Shown: one piece after another, positions 26,656-35,986 of the stretch | Position numbering within the stretch: position 1 is the first letter of the stretch | Layout: the number at the start of each line of letters is the position of its first letter | NCBI RefSeq assembly: GCF_014641595.1 | Contig: NZ_BMIA01000001.1 | Coordinates: 1,116,001 to 1,180,000, forward strand | Length of the DNA: 64,000 nucleotides | Direction of reading: 5' to 3' | Origin: Dyadobacter endophyticus | GTDB lineage: Bacteria; Bacteroidota; Bacteroidia; Cytophagales; Spirosomataceae | Made by a program: the position numbers and the translations under genes | Notes under the pieces: generated by a model | Told to the model about the DNA's origin: nothing | Seen by the model: only the letters and a program-made list of their open reading frames with translations | The model's database searches: none

Positions 26656-29600
26656 AGCTTCACGATTTTTTTGACAACACGCCCGTTCATGCCTGAATAA
26701 ATGAGCATGTATTCGCCAGCGGGCAGCTTGCTCACGTCAAGCCTTTTGCTTTTTCCTACGGCGGTTTTTAGCTGTTCATAACCTTTCGGATCCAGGATCC
26801 TGATCACCCCGCCTTCTTTCAGATCGATATTAAGTTCGTGAACGACCGGGTTGGGGTAGGCATTGAGCAGCACATCGTCGGGCAGATTACCACCGCGGCC
26901 GGGCATTTCGGGCCGGATAACCACGAGCTCGTCACCATTGTCGGGGGTGAGGGACATCTCGTCCATTTTCCAAACCTGCAGGCCTTTCGAGTACGTAAAT
27001 GCCACTGCGAACACACTTCCCCTATAACGGAAGACTTCCTGTAAGGTGATACCCTCGGCGCCCCTGACGATTTCGGGATAATGAAACAGCGAATCGCGGT
27101 CGAACCTGGCAAGTTCAAATCCGGTGGTTGCCGTGTAGAAGGGCGTGTAATTCGGGTCAGACCCGCCACCGAAATCATACCAGCCTGGCACTTCATATTT
27201 TTTAACCGGGGTATTGCCTTCTACCGAATACACGGTGGTGGGGGTAGTGGTGCCGCTTTGGTCGTATGCCAAAGCAAGGTCTCCGTCCAAAATTCTGGTC
27301 ACGACAAAGCCCACCGGGAAATCCACGCGTTTTTCTTTGGCCAAATCCCACAGGATCTGATGCGGGTTATTTCCTATCTCACCGAATAGCAGCCGGTCGC
27401 CAGTCCCGGCCATAGCGAACTCGACCGGTTGGTCTTTGAAAAGCTCCGAAATTTTGCCGCGTTTCAGGTCATATATATAAATTGAATTGCCTGTATTACC
27501 TTTTGCTTTGATCAGAATGCCCTGCGGAATCACAACCATATATTCAACATCCCCAGTGACTTCCCGGCTGATAACGGCGTCGTTGTGCACGATCACCACC
27601 TGCCGGGCGCTCCGAAGGATTGCTGTACTACCCGTGAAGGGATCGATGGGTTGGACATTGGTAAACTCACCGAGCAGCTCAGCAGTACTTGCCTTGTAAA
27701 TTTTGACGTCGGGCCCGCTCATCGTACCGGCGATCAGACAGTCGCCGTTACGGAAAAGGTAAGTCATAGGACCGGTGTAAAGGCGGTTGACCTTGTCCGA
27801 ACCGGCGTCGGTATAGCATACATCATGGAGTTGCCCGCTGCTGTTGCGCAGCATATAGACGATCCGGTTGTCGTAAATGATGTGGTTTACGGCATCTTCA
27901 CCCCCCTTGTTTAGCTCGATCAGTTTCAGCTCGCCGTCCTGGAATTTGTAAACCATGTCATGGCTTATCCCGTTTTGGATCGAGTAATGGATCATGTAAA
28001 TATCATTGCCGGTGGTGCGGAATTCGCGCTGTCCGAACCTGGCATTATCGATTTCCCAAACCTTTTCCAGATCGGAAACAAGGCTTACCTTTTTGTCGGC
28101 AGCAATGAGATCGAAGACAACCATCCGGTTATTGGTGATCACCTTGTCCACAGACGGCCAGCCTTCGGTAGGGTATAAATAAATTTCGCGGGTTCCGGCC
28201 TTGGTACCGTCTGTTTTGAAGATCCTGAGGCCTTGCGGACTGGTCGAGGTGAAGACGATCTGGTTTCCAACCCTCATCGAATCCGTGGCCATCTTCCACG
28301 ATACCACCAGTCCATCGTACGACAATAATTCGGAAGTCGTTTTGCCGTCACTAATCCACAGTTTCCCCGAGCCTTGCTCGTCATTATTAGTCCAGAAAAG
28401 CAGCTTGTTATTGAAGATAGTTCTGTAATCAAGGCCTTTTGCGGCATAAATGGGACGGCGGCTTATCAGTGGCAGGCGGAGCGTGGTACCGGTGATATAC
28501 ACATTGTCGGAGAGTTCATATTCTTTATCCGCAACTTTGACTTTTTGAACCCGATAGGGAAGCTGCTCCACGGAAATGGGTTTGTTTTGAGCTACGTCGT
28601 AGGTGCATTTGGCGTAGCTGTAACGGAGCTCGAACACATCCCGCGACTGGGGAATAATCTTTATCCCACGCCCGGTGATCTCCCGCGGCAGGCTCGGAGA
28701 AATGCGTTTCGTGTTCTTTTTGAAATCAAAAACACCCAGGTATGCCGAATAAATGCTCTCGTAACCAAAAAGAGTCGTGAAAGTCAGTTGGTCGCCTTCA
28801 ATGACGAAATCGGTATGGAATGGACCCTCACTGGATCCCGTCGGAGTGCCTTCGTACAGCTTACTGGTTACGATGTCGGCGACCGTTTCCCAGTTCTGGC
28901 CTGCTATAACTTTGAAGATTTTCAATGTCACGTTATTGTTGAAAAAGCCTCCGTCGTTGATCAGGAAAAGCGCTCCTGCCTTGTCCCTTAGCATAAGCGG
29001 TGCAGGCCCGCGGTTCCAGTCGTACGTTTTGGGGTTCTCTGCCCTGTTAATCGCCGCAACCACCAATTTTTTTTCCGTATTACCCGCGTCGACGGCGATG
29101 TATTCATAACCATTTTGCTTTTCCACGATAATTTCATTGAGTGGCAGTCCAACGTGACTTGCAAGGGTGCGTACTTCGCTGTCAAATACTTTTAGCGTCC
29201 ATTTTTTCGCCGTCGAATCATGCACGCCATAATAGAGATTCCCACCAGAATACCTGAAAGTGGTTGCATCTTCATTCAGAAAATCGGTTTGCCCGTTCGT
29301 ATCCAGCCAGGCAAATGCAAACCGCTGTGTATTATTGTTGCGAAAAGCGACGAGCAGCTTTCCCGATACGATGTTGAGGTTCAATGTGCTGTCGGAACGA
29401 AACAGTTTTTGTGTGCCCGACGAAGAGCCATCGGTCTTCCAGATTTCATGCCCGTTGGCAACGAAGTACAAAAAGTCCCCGGCCTTTGTGAAATCGGAAG
29501 AATAGGAGTTTTCGTAGCCAGGCACAATTTCTTTTAAAAGTTTTGTATTCGCCTTCGTCCCGTCCGAAACCCAAAGTTCATTCCCGGTTGCGGGAGTAAA

Positions 29601-29756
29601 CGAAGAGAAAATCATGCGGTTGCCGATCTGCGATTGGTATACCGGATTAAAAGCCTGTTTATCTTCGCTGTTAACGAATTTCGTAATCTGTTTCTGGGCT
29701 AAACAGCATGTAGCCGTCAATAATGCCAGGTGAACGATGTAAATGTATTTTTTCAT
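26652..29756 (-). CDS. Large secreted protein with T9SS C-terminal sorting domain
   Basis: A 1034-residue protein with a signal peptide (~1-20). The body is a series of beta-propeller-like units including the ELWVSDGT / IWKTDGSSSGT / LWISDGKT repeats common in large secreted Bacteroidota proteins. Residues ~950-1034 form a type A T9SS sorting domain (NAYPNPVVHELNID, RLDVSKLPAGEYML, closing KKIVKL). It is expected at the cell surface or outside the cell. No catalytic motif is visible. It is convergent with the polyamine-like operon. Confidence 0.87.
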   Translation of the reverse strand: MKKYIYIVHLALLTATCCLAQKQITKFVNSEDKQAFNPVYQSQIGNRMIFSSFTPATGNELWVSDGTKANTKLLKEIVPGYENSYSSDFTKAGDFLYFVANGHEIWKTDGSSSGTQKLFRSDSTLNLNIVSGKLLVAFRNNNTQRFAFAWLDTNGQTDFLNEDATTFRYSGGNLYYGVHDSTAKKWTLKVFDSEVRTLASHVGLPLNEIIVEKQNGYEYIAVDAGNTEKKLVVAAINRAENPKTYDWNRGPAPLMLRDKAGALFLINDGGFFNNNVTLKIFKVIAGQNWETVADIVTSKLYEGTPTGSSEGPFHTDFVIEGDQLTFTTLFGYESIYSAYLGVFDFKKNTKRISPSLPREITGRGIKIIPQSRDVFELRYSYAKCTYDVAQNKPISVEQLPYRVQKVKVADKEYELSDNVYITGTTLRLPLISRRPIYAAKGLDYRTIFNNKLLFWTNNDEQGSGKLWISDGKTTSELLSYDGLVVSWKMATDSMRVGNQIVFTSTSPQGLRIFKTDGTKAGTREIYLYPTEGWPSVDKVITNNRMVVFDLIAADKKVSLVSDLEKVWEIDNARFGQREFRTTGNDIYMIHYSIQNGISHDMVYKFQDGELKLIELNKGGEDAVNHIIYDNRIVYMLRNSSGQLHDVCYTDAGSDKVNRLYTGPMTYLFRNGDCLIAGTMSGPDVKIYKASTAELLGEFTNVQPIDPFTGSTAILRSARQVVIVHNDAVISREVTGDVEYMVVIPQGILIKAKGNTGNSIYIYDLKRGKISELFKDQPVEFAMAGTGDRLLFGEIGNNPHQILWDLAKEKRVDFPVGFVVTRILDGDLALAYDQSGTTTPTTVYSVEGNTPVKKYEVPGWYDFGGGSDPNYTPFYTATTGFELARFDRDSLFHYPEIVRGAEGITLQEVFRYRGSVFAVAFTYSKGLQVWKMDEMSLTPDNGDELVVIRPEMPGRGGNLPDDVLLNAYPNPVVHELNIDLKEGGVIRILDPKGYEQLKTAVGKSKRLDVSKLPAGEYMLIYSGMNGRVVKKIVKL

Positions 29757-29784
29757 AGCTAATAGTTGATGATATTATGAATTG

Positions 29785-30546
29785 TCAGGTAAATATTTCT
29801 TTTAAGAGATGTTTTCGCTGTTTGCTGATCATGGCCTGATGATTACCCTCCATTAACAGATATCCGCCGTCTTCCTTTCTGAAAGATACGATCCTGTTTT
29901 TATTAATCAAATACGATTGATGTGTTCTCACAAAGCCATAATGTTCAAGAATATTTTCGTATTCTGAAATAGGTTTGCTGACCGTTATTTTTTTGTTTCC
30001 TGTTAGATGAAAAGTGGTATAGCTATTATCCGATTTGCAAAAAATAATATCATCTATTAATACATAATGAATTTCATTGGCTTCGGCCAATGCGATTTTT
30101 TTCTGTCGCTGGGAAGGCAGGTTTTCGAACGACTGGATCAGCATCGCGATCTGTGCGCTCTGGTCGCGCTCTTTCCTTTTGTCAGTCGCTTTCCTGACGG
30201 CTTCTGTAAGCTCGAGGTGGTCGAGCGGTTTGAGCAGATAGTCCGTGGCCGAAAACTTAATAGCCTGAATGCCGTACCGGTCATACGCCGTCGTGAAAAT
30301 GATACTTCCTTGGTAATGATTGAGTTGTTTCAGCAGATCGAAGCCTGTTTCATTTTGCAAACGGATATCCAGGAACAGGATATCCGTTTGCTGCCTAGCC
30401 AAAAATTCGTGCGCCTCGCTCACGTTATGCGCGTAACCCGTCACTTCCACCTGCGGACAATGTGTCTCCAACGCGAGGCGCAGGTTATGGACGGCCTGGA
30501 TCTCGTCGTCCAGGATAAAGCAGCGGATAGGGTTCAGGTGAGCCAT
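29785..30546 (-). CDS. LytTR-family response regulator
   Basis: A 253-residue protein. The receiver domain is residues ~8-125: acidic pair in FILDDE, phospho-acceptor Asp in ILFLDIRL, Thr/Ala in IIFTTAYD and Lys in LLKPLDH. The LytTR DNA-binding domain is ~150-250 (IIFCKSDNSYTTFHL, FVRTHQSYLINKNRI). Its gene overlaps the upstream kinase gene by 13 nt, so the two form a two-component pair. Targets are not visible; the adjacent T9SS gene lies 28 nt downstream on the same strand and may be co-transcribed. Confidence 0.95.
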   Translation of the reverse strand: MAHLNPIRCFILDDEIQAVHNLRLALETHCPQVEVTGYAHNVSEAHEFLARQQTDILFLDIRLQNETGFDLLKQLNHYQGSIIFTTAYDRYGIQAIKFSATDYLLKPLDHLELTEAVRKATDKRKERDQSAQIAMLIQSFENLPSQRQKKIALAEANEIHYVLIDDIIFCKSDNSYTTFHLTGNKKITVSKPISEYENILEHYGFVRTHQSYLINKNRIVSFRKEDGGYLLMEGNHQAMISKQRKHLLKEIFT

Positions 30547-32264
30547 TTCAACAGTCTGATTTCCGTGATAGTCCCGGCACCGGGGCTGGATTTGGTTTGG
30601 AGGATAATTTGCATGGCAGGCAACTTCTCGTTGATTAATGCAATGCGTTTACCTGTTAACGAAAGCCCATGTCCGGTTGCTTTTACCGATGCATCAAAGC
30701 CAATTCCATTGTCCCCAGTCGCTACAATAAGGTCGGTGGCGTCGCAACGGATGGTAACGGTGAGTGTCGGGTTTCGCACGGTGTCCGCGAGGCCGTGACG
30801 GATACTGTTCTCAATAATCGGCTGCAAGAGCAGCGGCGGAAAGTCGATGGAATCGAGGTCGTTCCCGCATTCATTTCGAAAGGAATAGGTAAATGTCTTC
30901 CGTTTCTGTTCCAATGCAATATACTTTTCTTCAATACTGATTTCTTCTTTAAGTGAAACCAGCTCTTTCCGGCCGCTATCCATGATCGTCCGCATAAAAG
31001 TCGCAACCTCGGTAATGTATTGATTGGCCGCCTCCGGGTCGTTTTGCCGGATCAGCGATTGCACGGCATTGAGTGAATTGAAAAGAAAATGCGGGTTCAA
31101 TTGCCCGCTAAGCAATTGCAGCTGGTTTTCTATTTCGTTTTTCTTATTGTTAAGACGTACAAGCTGCCTTTTATGGCGTTGTTTTTGAATAAAAATAGCC
31201 AGTAGAGCGATGATGATGATACCTAATATCGGCAGTGCGATGTTAACCCAGCCCGCGTGCAGAGGTGTTACGTCGACCGTTACTTCATGAATGCTTTCCG
31301 GCTGGTGTTTATACCGGAGGAAAATTTTGACAGTATTACCAGGCTTTGGTTTGTCGAGGTAAATGTAGGTGTAGCCGCTTGTGAATTTTACATTATTTTC
31401 GCCCCCGAGTCTTCGCCAGTTCTCAGGCTTCCCGATGGCGTATTCGATCCCGCTGTTCTTCGGCGTCCGACCAAAAAAATTATATTGTTCATGGTTTGAA
31501 AACCGCAGCAATGCTGAATGGCCTGCAGCTATTTCGAAATGGTCGGCCTGGGGACCCTGCTTTGTGTAGGCCTTGTTGATTTCGGTGTTTAAAATTTCTT
31601 CAAAGCTCTTATCCGACGAAAAATCGACAAAATTGAAATAATCGGGGACACTGCGTACGCGGGTGATTGAGAAATGGTATACGTCTGCCAAGGTATTTTT
31701 GTCTCTGAATTCGACGTTCAGCGAATCGTTGAGCCGAAGCTCGAACTTACCAGCATGATAGTGCTCGGCAGGCGTAGTTTTGACGTTATCAGGCTGGTCG
31801 CGGAAGGAGTTCAGATCTGCATGGCCAATATAAAAATCCGGGTCGTTTTTAAGTGAAACCACGTTGGTCCAGTCATTATTCAACTTGCCATTCAGCAAAG
31901 TCCTGAACTGCAAATCTTTGAAATCAATGTGTGGGATCGAGTCGCCCCTGCGGGCAAGCACCTTGCCGAATGGGTAGAAATCGAGCGAGAAGCCAGCCAT
32001 TGATATAAAAAACTTCGAGGGATCGACAGTCGAAAGTTCTCTGGTCAAGGTTGCATCTGTGTACAGGAACTGGTTCTCGTGATTAGGCGTGAGGAAGGAA
32101 ACCTTTTCGGGGCTCGCAGTGACATTTCCGGCCATAGTGAAAATACAGGAATCGCATACAATCCCATTGTGTATCTCTTTAATGGCGAGGATATTATTGG
32201 TGCCGTACTGGCCGCGGGTGATCACGGGAATAAAAAGCAATATAAGCAGGGCTAGTGTTTTCAT
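30534..32264 (-). CDS. LytS/YehU-type sensor histidine kinase with large extracytoplasmic sensor
   Basis: Read from ATG 32264 this is 576 residues and begins with a signal peptide; an upstream ATG at 32306 would bury it. Residues ~20-345 are a large extracytoplasmic sensor. A transmembrane helix (VNIALPILGIIIIALLAIF) precedes a cytoplasmic coiled segment, the His-kinase box NPHFLFNSLN, the N-box IIENSIRHG and the GDNGIGF / GHGLSLTGKR ATP-binding motifs. All key residues are present, so it should be active. It is paired with the LytTR regulator. Confidence 0.92.
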   Translation of the reverse strand: MKTLALLILLFIPVITRGQYGTNNILAIKEIHNGIVCDSCIFTMAGNVTASPEKVSFLTPNHENQFLYTDATLTRELSTVDPSKFFISMAGFSLDFYPFGKVLARRGDSIPHIDFKDLQFRTLLNGKLNNDWTNVVSLKNDPDFYIGHADLNSFRDQPDNVKTTPAEHYHAGKFELRLNDSLNVEFRDKNTLADVYHFSITRVRSVPDYFNFVDFSSDKSFEEILNTEINKAYTKQGPQADHFEIAAGHSALLRFSNHEQYNFFGRTPKNSGIEYAIGKPENWRRLGGENNVKFTSGYTYIYLDKPKPGNTVKIFLRYKHQPESIHEVTVDVTPLHAGWVNIALPILGIIIIALLAIFIQKQRHKRQLVRLNNKKNEIENQLQLLSGQLNPHFLFNSLNAVQSLIRQNDPEAANQYITEVATFMRTIMDSGRKELVSLKEEISIEEKYIALEQKRKTFTYSFRNECGNDLDSIDFPPLLLQPIIENSIRHGLADTVRNPTLTVTIRCDATDLIVATGDNGIGFDASVKATGHGLSLTGKRIALINEKLPAMQIILQTKSSPGAGTITEIRLLKWLT

Positions 32265-32522
32265 GTTATGAGACGGTCTGGTTATGTCGCAAATACGTGA
32301 CCGCATCTGACAGCCCGCCAGCTAAAACTGAACATGGCGCTTTTGGATTTGAATTCGGGACATTATCAGGCTAAACTAGAAAGCAAAATGCCTAAATTTG
32401 TAACCATGAGATTCGCACCTACACTCTGACACTCCTTACCGTGCAGCCGTTGCACGTCCTCCCCGGTTTCGGGGCCGGGATTTTATTACCCCAATTTTCA
32501 ATTCATTACTTATTGAAATCTT

Positions 32523-33290
32523 ATGGAAGGAATACTGAGTGCACAACAAATAGATCAATTCATTACCCAGGGCTTTATCCGCATCGATCACGCATTCTCT
32601 GGCCAAATTGCAGCCGAGGTAAGGGATATTTTATGGAGCGACCTCGGCCTCGACCGGTATGACCCTGCCACATGGACAAAACCCGTGATCAGACTCGGGA
32701 TGTACGCACAGGAGCCATTCGTCACCTCTGCCAATACGCCGGTATTGCATGCTGCCTTCGATCAGTTAGTTGGGCCGAGCAAATGGCTCCCTTGTCGTAG
32801 TATGGGCACATTTCCGGTTCGTTTCCCGGTGGAGGAAGAACCCGGCGATACAGGCTGGCACGTCGACGCCAGCTTCCCGGGCGATGATCCGGCCAATTTT
32901 TGGGAATGGCGTGTCAATGTAAATTCGAAAGGCCGCGGGTTGCTGATGCTCTTCCTGTACTCGGACGTGGGCGAGCGCGATGCGCCTACGCGTATACGTA
33001 TAGGTTCGCACGCGGACATCGCGCGTGCATTGCTGCCCGCAGGCGAGGCAGGACTGTCATTTATGGAGATTGCCGGCAAGCTGGATGCCATGCCCGAAAG
33101 GGAGATCGCAATGGCAACCGGCAAGGCGGGTACGGTTTACCTCTGCCACCCGTTCATCGTCCACGCGGCCCAAACACACCGCGGTGCTGAGCCGAAATTT
33201 ATGGCACAGCCGCCGTTGTTGTTGCGGGAAGACTTGTCTCTTGACGGTATCTCGCCTGTCGAAAGGGCAATTAGAGTGGCATTTGGTTAG
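32523..33290 (+). CDS. Phytanoyl-CoA dioxygenase (PhyH) family protein
   Basis: A 255-residue cytoplasmic Fe(II)/2-oxoglutarate dioxygenase-like protein. The metal-binding HxD is in GWHVDAS, and the distal His is in HPFIVHAAQTHRG. The substrate is unknown. It is a single gene between the kinase promoter region and dgoD, with two small hairpins in its upstream region (around 32441-32482) that may be part of its leader. A perfect palindromic hairpin follows its stop. Confidence 0.85.
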   Translation: MEGILSAQQIDQFITQGFIRIDHAFSGQIAAEVRDILWSDLGLDRYDPATWTKPVIRLGMYAQEPFVTSANTPVLHAAFDQLVGPSKWLPCRSMGTFPVRFPVEEEPGDTGWHVDASFPGDDPANFWEWRVNVNSKGRGLLMLFLYSDVGERDAPTRIRIGSHADIARALLPAGEAGLSFMEIAGKLDAMPEREIAMATGKAGTVYLCHPFIVHAAQTHRGAEPKFMAQPPLLLREDLSLDGISPVERAIRVAFG

Positions 33291-33292
33291 AT

Positions 33293-33329
33293 GGAGGAAA
33301 GGGAGGAACCTCCATCCTCCCTTTCCTCC
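33293..33329. terminator. Perfect 15-bp purine/pyrimidine hairpin between convergent genes
   Basis: A 15-bp perfect stem (33293-33307 with 33315-33329) and a 7-nt loop, one arm all purine. It begins 2 nt after the PhyH stop and ends 8 nt before the dgoD stop, where a bidirectional terminator is expected; however, it lacks a true T-run. The pyrimidine arm (TCCTCCCTTTCCTCC) recurs exactly at 37415-37429, so it may be a dispersed repeat. Confidence 0.6.
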
Positions 33330-33337
33330 CCTTTATT

Positions 33338-34486
33338 CTACCACTCCGCCGCGCTACCGTCCTCATGTGTCCATAACGGGTTCTTCCAGTTATGGCCGAT
33401 AGCTGCCATTTTCCGGACCTGCGCTTCGTCGACTTCGATGCCGAGGCCGGGGCCGGAGGGGATATTGACGAAGCCGTCTTGATAGTCAAATACCGTTCTG
33501 TCACTCAGGTAGTCCATCAGGTCACTGCCCTGGTTGTAGTGGATACCAAGGCTTTGTTCCTGAATGAATGCATTGTGGCAAGTCGCATCCACCTGTAAGC
33601 ATGCGGCCAACGCAATAGGGCCGAGCGGGCAATGCGGCGCCGCGGCCACGTCGAACGCCTCGGCCATGGAAAGTATTTTCTTGCATTCGGTAATGCCGCC
33701 TGCGTGGGAGAGGTCGGGCTGAATAATGTCTGCATAGCCGTGCATGAGCAGATTTTTGAAATCCCAGCGGCTAAACATCCGCTCGCCCGTCGCGATAGGA
33801 ATGGAAGTATGTGCGGCGATTTCACGTAAAGCCTCGTTATTCTCCGACAGCACTGGTTCTTCGATAAACATCGGCCGGAACGGTTCCAATTCTTTGGCAA
33901 GTACCTTGGCCATCGGCTTGTGCAGGCGTCCGTGAAAATCTACGCCTATTTCCAGTCCGTAACCTAGTTTCTCGCGGATCGATGCCACCCTTTTGATAGC
34001 CAGATCGATCTTTTCAAATGAATCGATGTACTGCATTTCATTGGTTGCATTCATTTTAATGGCTTTGAAACCGCGGTCGAAACATTCTTGCGCTGCTCCC
34101 GCCACTTCATCCGGCCTGTCGCCGCCGATCCAGGAATACACTTTGATCTTATCGCGGCATTTGCCACCGAGCAGTTGATAAACAGGAGCATTAAAGAACT
34201 TGCCTTTGATATCCCACAGCGCCTGGTCGATCCCCGCGATGGCGCTCATCAGGATCGGTCCGCCGCGGTAAAAGCCGCCCCGGTACATCGTATTCCAATG
34301 GCCTTCGATATCGAGCGGGTCTTTGCCGATGAGCGATTCCATGAGCTCGTGCACCGCTGCCGCCACTGTGGCAGCTTTGCCCTCGATCACCGGCTCGCCC
34401 CATCCGACAATGCCTTCATCGGTTTCAATTTTCAAAAACAACCATCTGGGAGGTACCTGGAACAGCTCGTAACTTCTGATTTTCAT
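33338..34486 (-). CDS. dgoD: D-galactonate dehydratase
   Basis: A 382-residue enolase-superfamily enzyme, the same length as E. coli DgoD. It dehydrates D-galactonate to 2-keto-3-deoxy-galactonate in the De Ley-Doudoroff-type pathway. The metal ligands D183, E209 and E235 and the catalytic H285 and E310 fall at the numbers reported for the E. coli enzyme (GVDFHG, IEEP, TGERMF, PHCPLGP, QEQSLG). No other dgo gene is adjacent. Neighbouring sugar dehydrogenase genes could supply aldonates. Confidence 0.93.
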   Translation of the reverse strand: MKIRSYELFQVPPRWLFLKIETDEGIVGWGEPVIEGKAATVAAAVHELMESLIGKDPLDIEGHWNTMYRGGFYRGGPILMSAIAGIDQALWDIKGKFFNAPVYQLLGGKCRDKIKVYSWIGGDRPDEVAGAAQECFDRGFKAIKMNATNEMQYIDSFEKIDLAIKRVASIREKLGYGLEIGVDFHGRLHKPMAKVLAKELEPFRPMFIEEPVLSENNEALREIAAHTSIPIATGERMFSRWDFKNLLMHGYADIIQPDLSHAGGITECKKILSMAEAFDVAAAPHCPLGPIALAACLQVDATCHNAFIQEQSLGIHYNQGSDLMDYLSDRTVFDYQDGFVNIPSGPGLGIEVDEAQVRKMAAIGHNWKNPLWTHEDGSAAEW

Positions 34487-34516
34487 TCTATTTTTCTTTT
34501 ACATTGTATAACCCTG

Positions 34517-35155
34517 CTAATTGGCTATAAATGTAAGGGAGGCATTTCTATATTTCGGCAATTTGAGATGCTGTTTCATACTTTTAAATGTCTCCATAGG
34601 CCCCTCTGCGGCAAATGCATTCACTGCCCAGGCCGGCAAATAGCCTCCCGGATCGGTATGCAGCATGTATTCTATGCGTACCTTCCCGGCGGCCGGCGTG
34701 AGTACCCAGCGACCTTTCGAATCACTGACCCTGACCACATTCTTTTTGACAGGCACCATGCCGGCCACAACGGGCCCGTCGATAGTGACCGCTTTTGTTA
34801 CCGGATCTTGCCGGGTAACCAGGTGTGCCACAAAATCGCGGTTATCGAGCGGCCACGGCAGGCTTATTTCAGAATGATAATATAAATCAGTAGGGGAGAC
34901 CCGTTTGAGAAGCGTGCACGACTTGGTCTTGTAAACCCAATGCGTGCCGGCCTCTACATCGAGCAGCAGCGCAACCATCTGCGAGAGCGATGCATCCACC
35001 ACGCAATCTACCTTGATAGCCTTTATTTTCGATTCAGGAACCGCTGAGGAATAGATACGGATCTGCTCCTCGTCGGCGATGAGCTTCCATTTGGGTTGGG
35101 CTAATGCCGGCAGTGAGCATGCACCGATGAGGAATAATAGGATGAATTTTTGCAT
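34517..35155 (-). CDS. Exported START-domain lipid-binding protein
   Basis: A 212-residue protein with a signal peptide (~1-19, ALAQ). The rest is a START/SRPBCC fold: WKLIADEEQIRIYSS, the helix-loop ending HWVYKTKSC, a WPLDNRDFVAH strand pair and a long C-terminal helix. START proteins bind lipids or other hydrophobic ligands in a deep cavity. It starts upstream of dgoD with a 30-nt gap on the same strand, but a functional link is not evident. Confidence 0.82.
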   Translation of the reverse strand: MQKFILLFLIGACSLPALAQPKWKLIADEEQIRIYSSAVPESKIKAIKVDCVVDASLSQMVALLLDVEAGTHWVYKTKSCTLLKRVSPTDLYYHSEISLPWPLDNRDFVAHLVTRQDPVTKAVTIDGPVVAGMVPVKKNVVRVSDSKGRWVLTPAAGKVRIEYMLHTDPGGYLPAWAVNAFAAEGPMETFKSMKQHLKLPKYRNASLTFIAN

Positions 35156-35254
35156 TTGTTGGATGAAGTATGGTTCAGTTGCCTGCTTTGTTTTTTAGTA
35201 GGACAACCTAACTTCTACAACCCCTGCGAAATGCATTAAATTCCATGCATACGG

Positions 35255-35932
35255 TTAATCAACGACGACCAACCGCTGCGGAAATTTCATGCCCTTGATT
35301 TCGATTTCATACTTACCGGGTTTGAGCTCCCGGTCGATTGGCGAGTAGAGTGTGATAGCAATGCGATTGGGCTCTTCGGCACGGCAACCGGTGAGACAGG
35401 CGCCATCAGCATAAATTCGTGCACTGCTCTTTCCATCTTCACTTTTGAAGGAAATCACGTCAATGCGTTCGTTATTATAAAGATTTTTAACCGGCAAGCT
35501 CATCTTCAAAACACCGGTTTTCCGCGAGAATGTAGTTTCCTCATAAATGTCCTGGGGCGCGAGCGGCCCGGTAGGGACAATATGCAGTACATAAGTAGCG
35601 GTTTTCGTCTGGTTACCGATGCGCAGTATAGGAGTTTCTGTCGGCTTAATACAGAAACAAAAAGCAGAAATATCGATCGTGCCGTCTGAAAGCAAACCAA
35701 TAGCCTGCGCTCCTTCCGTCAATTTCATGACCGGTTTCAGGCCACCGTCCAGCACAGCCGGCATCCTGACGGTAATCACCGAATTGCGGGCATCAAAAGT
35801 CACGTTCTTGTCGGGTAAGCCCTCGAAAGAAATACTTTGGATCGCAGGCATATCGTCAACCGGCGCAGACGAATCTTTGCAGCCGAATAACAAAGTGCTG
35901 AAAATGGCAGAAGCTAGCAGGAGTTGTCTCAT
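35255..35932 (-). CDS. Lipoprotein with Ig-like beta domains, function unknown
   Basis: A 225-residue lipoprotein: lipobox LLFGC ends at residue 18. The mature chain is all-beta with two strand-rich halves (AIQSISFEGLPDKNVTF..., TYVLHIVP; then LKPGKYEIEIKG). Odd points are a FCFC pair at ~92-95 and a CLTGC pair at ~187, which might form disulfides. No family is recognised. It is a single gene with moderate gaps on both sides. Confidence 0.7.
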   Translation of the reverse strand: MRQLLLASAIFSTLLFGCKDSSAPVDDMPAIQSISFEGLPDKNVTFDARNSVITVRMPAVLDGGLKPVMKLTEGAQAIGLLSDGTIDISAFCFCIKPTETPILRIGNQTKTATYVLHIVPTGPLAPQDIYEETTFSRKTGVLKMSLPVKNLYNNERIDVISFKSEDGKSSARIYADGACLTGCRAEEPNRIAITLYSPIDRELKPGKYEIEIKGMKFPQRLVVVD

Positions 35933-35986
35933 GGCAATGGCTGTTTATCTATTGCCAATATACAAAAATATCTATCAATGGTTACA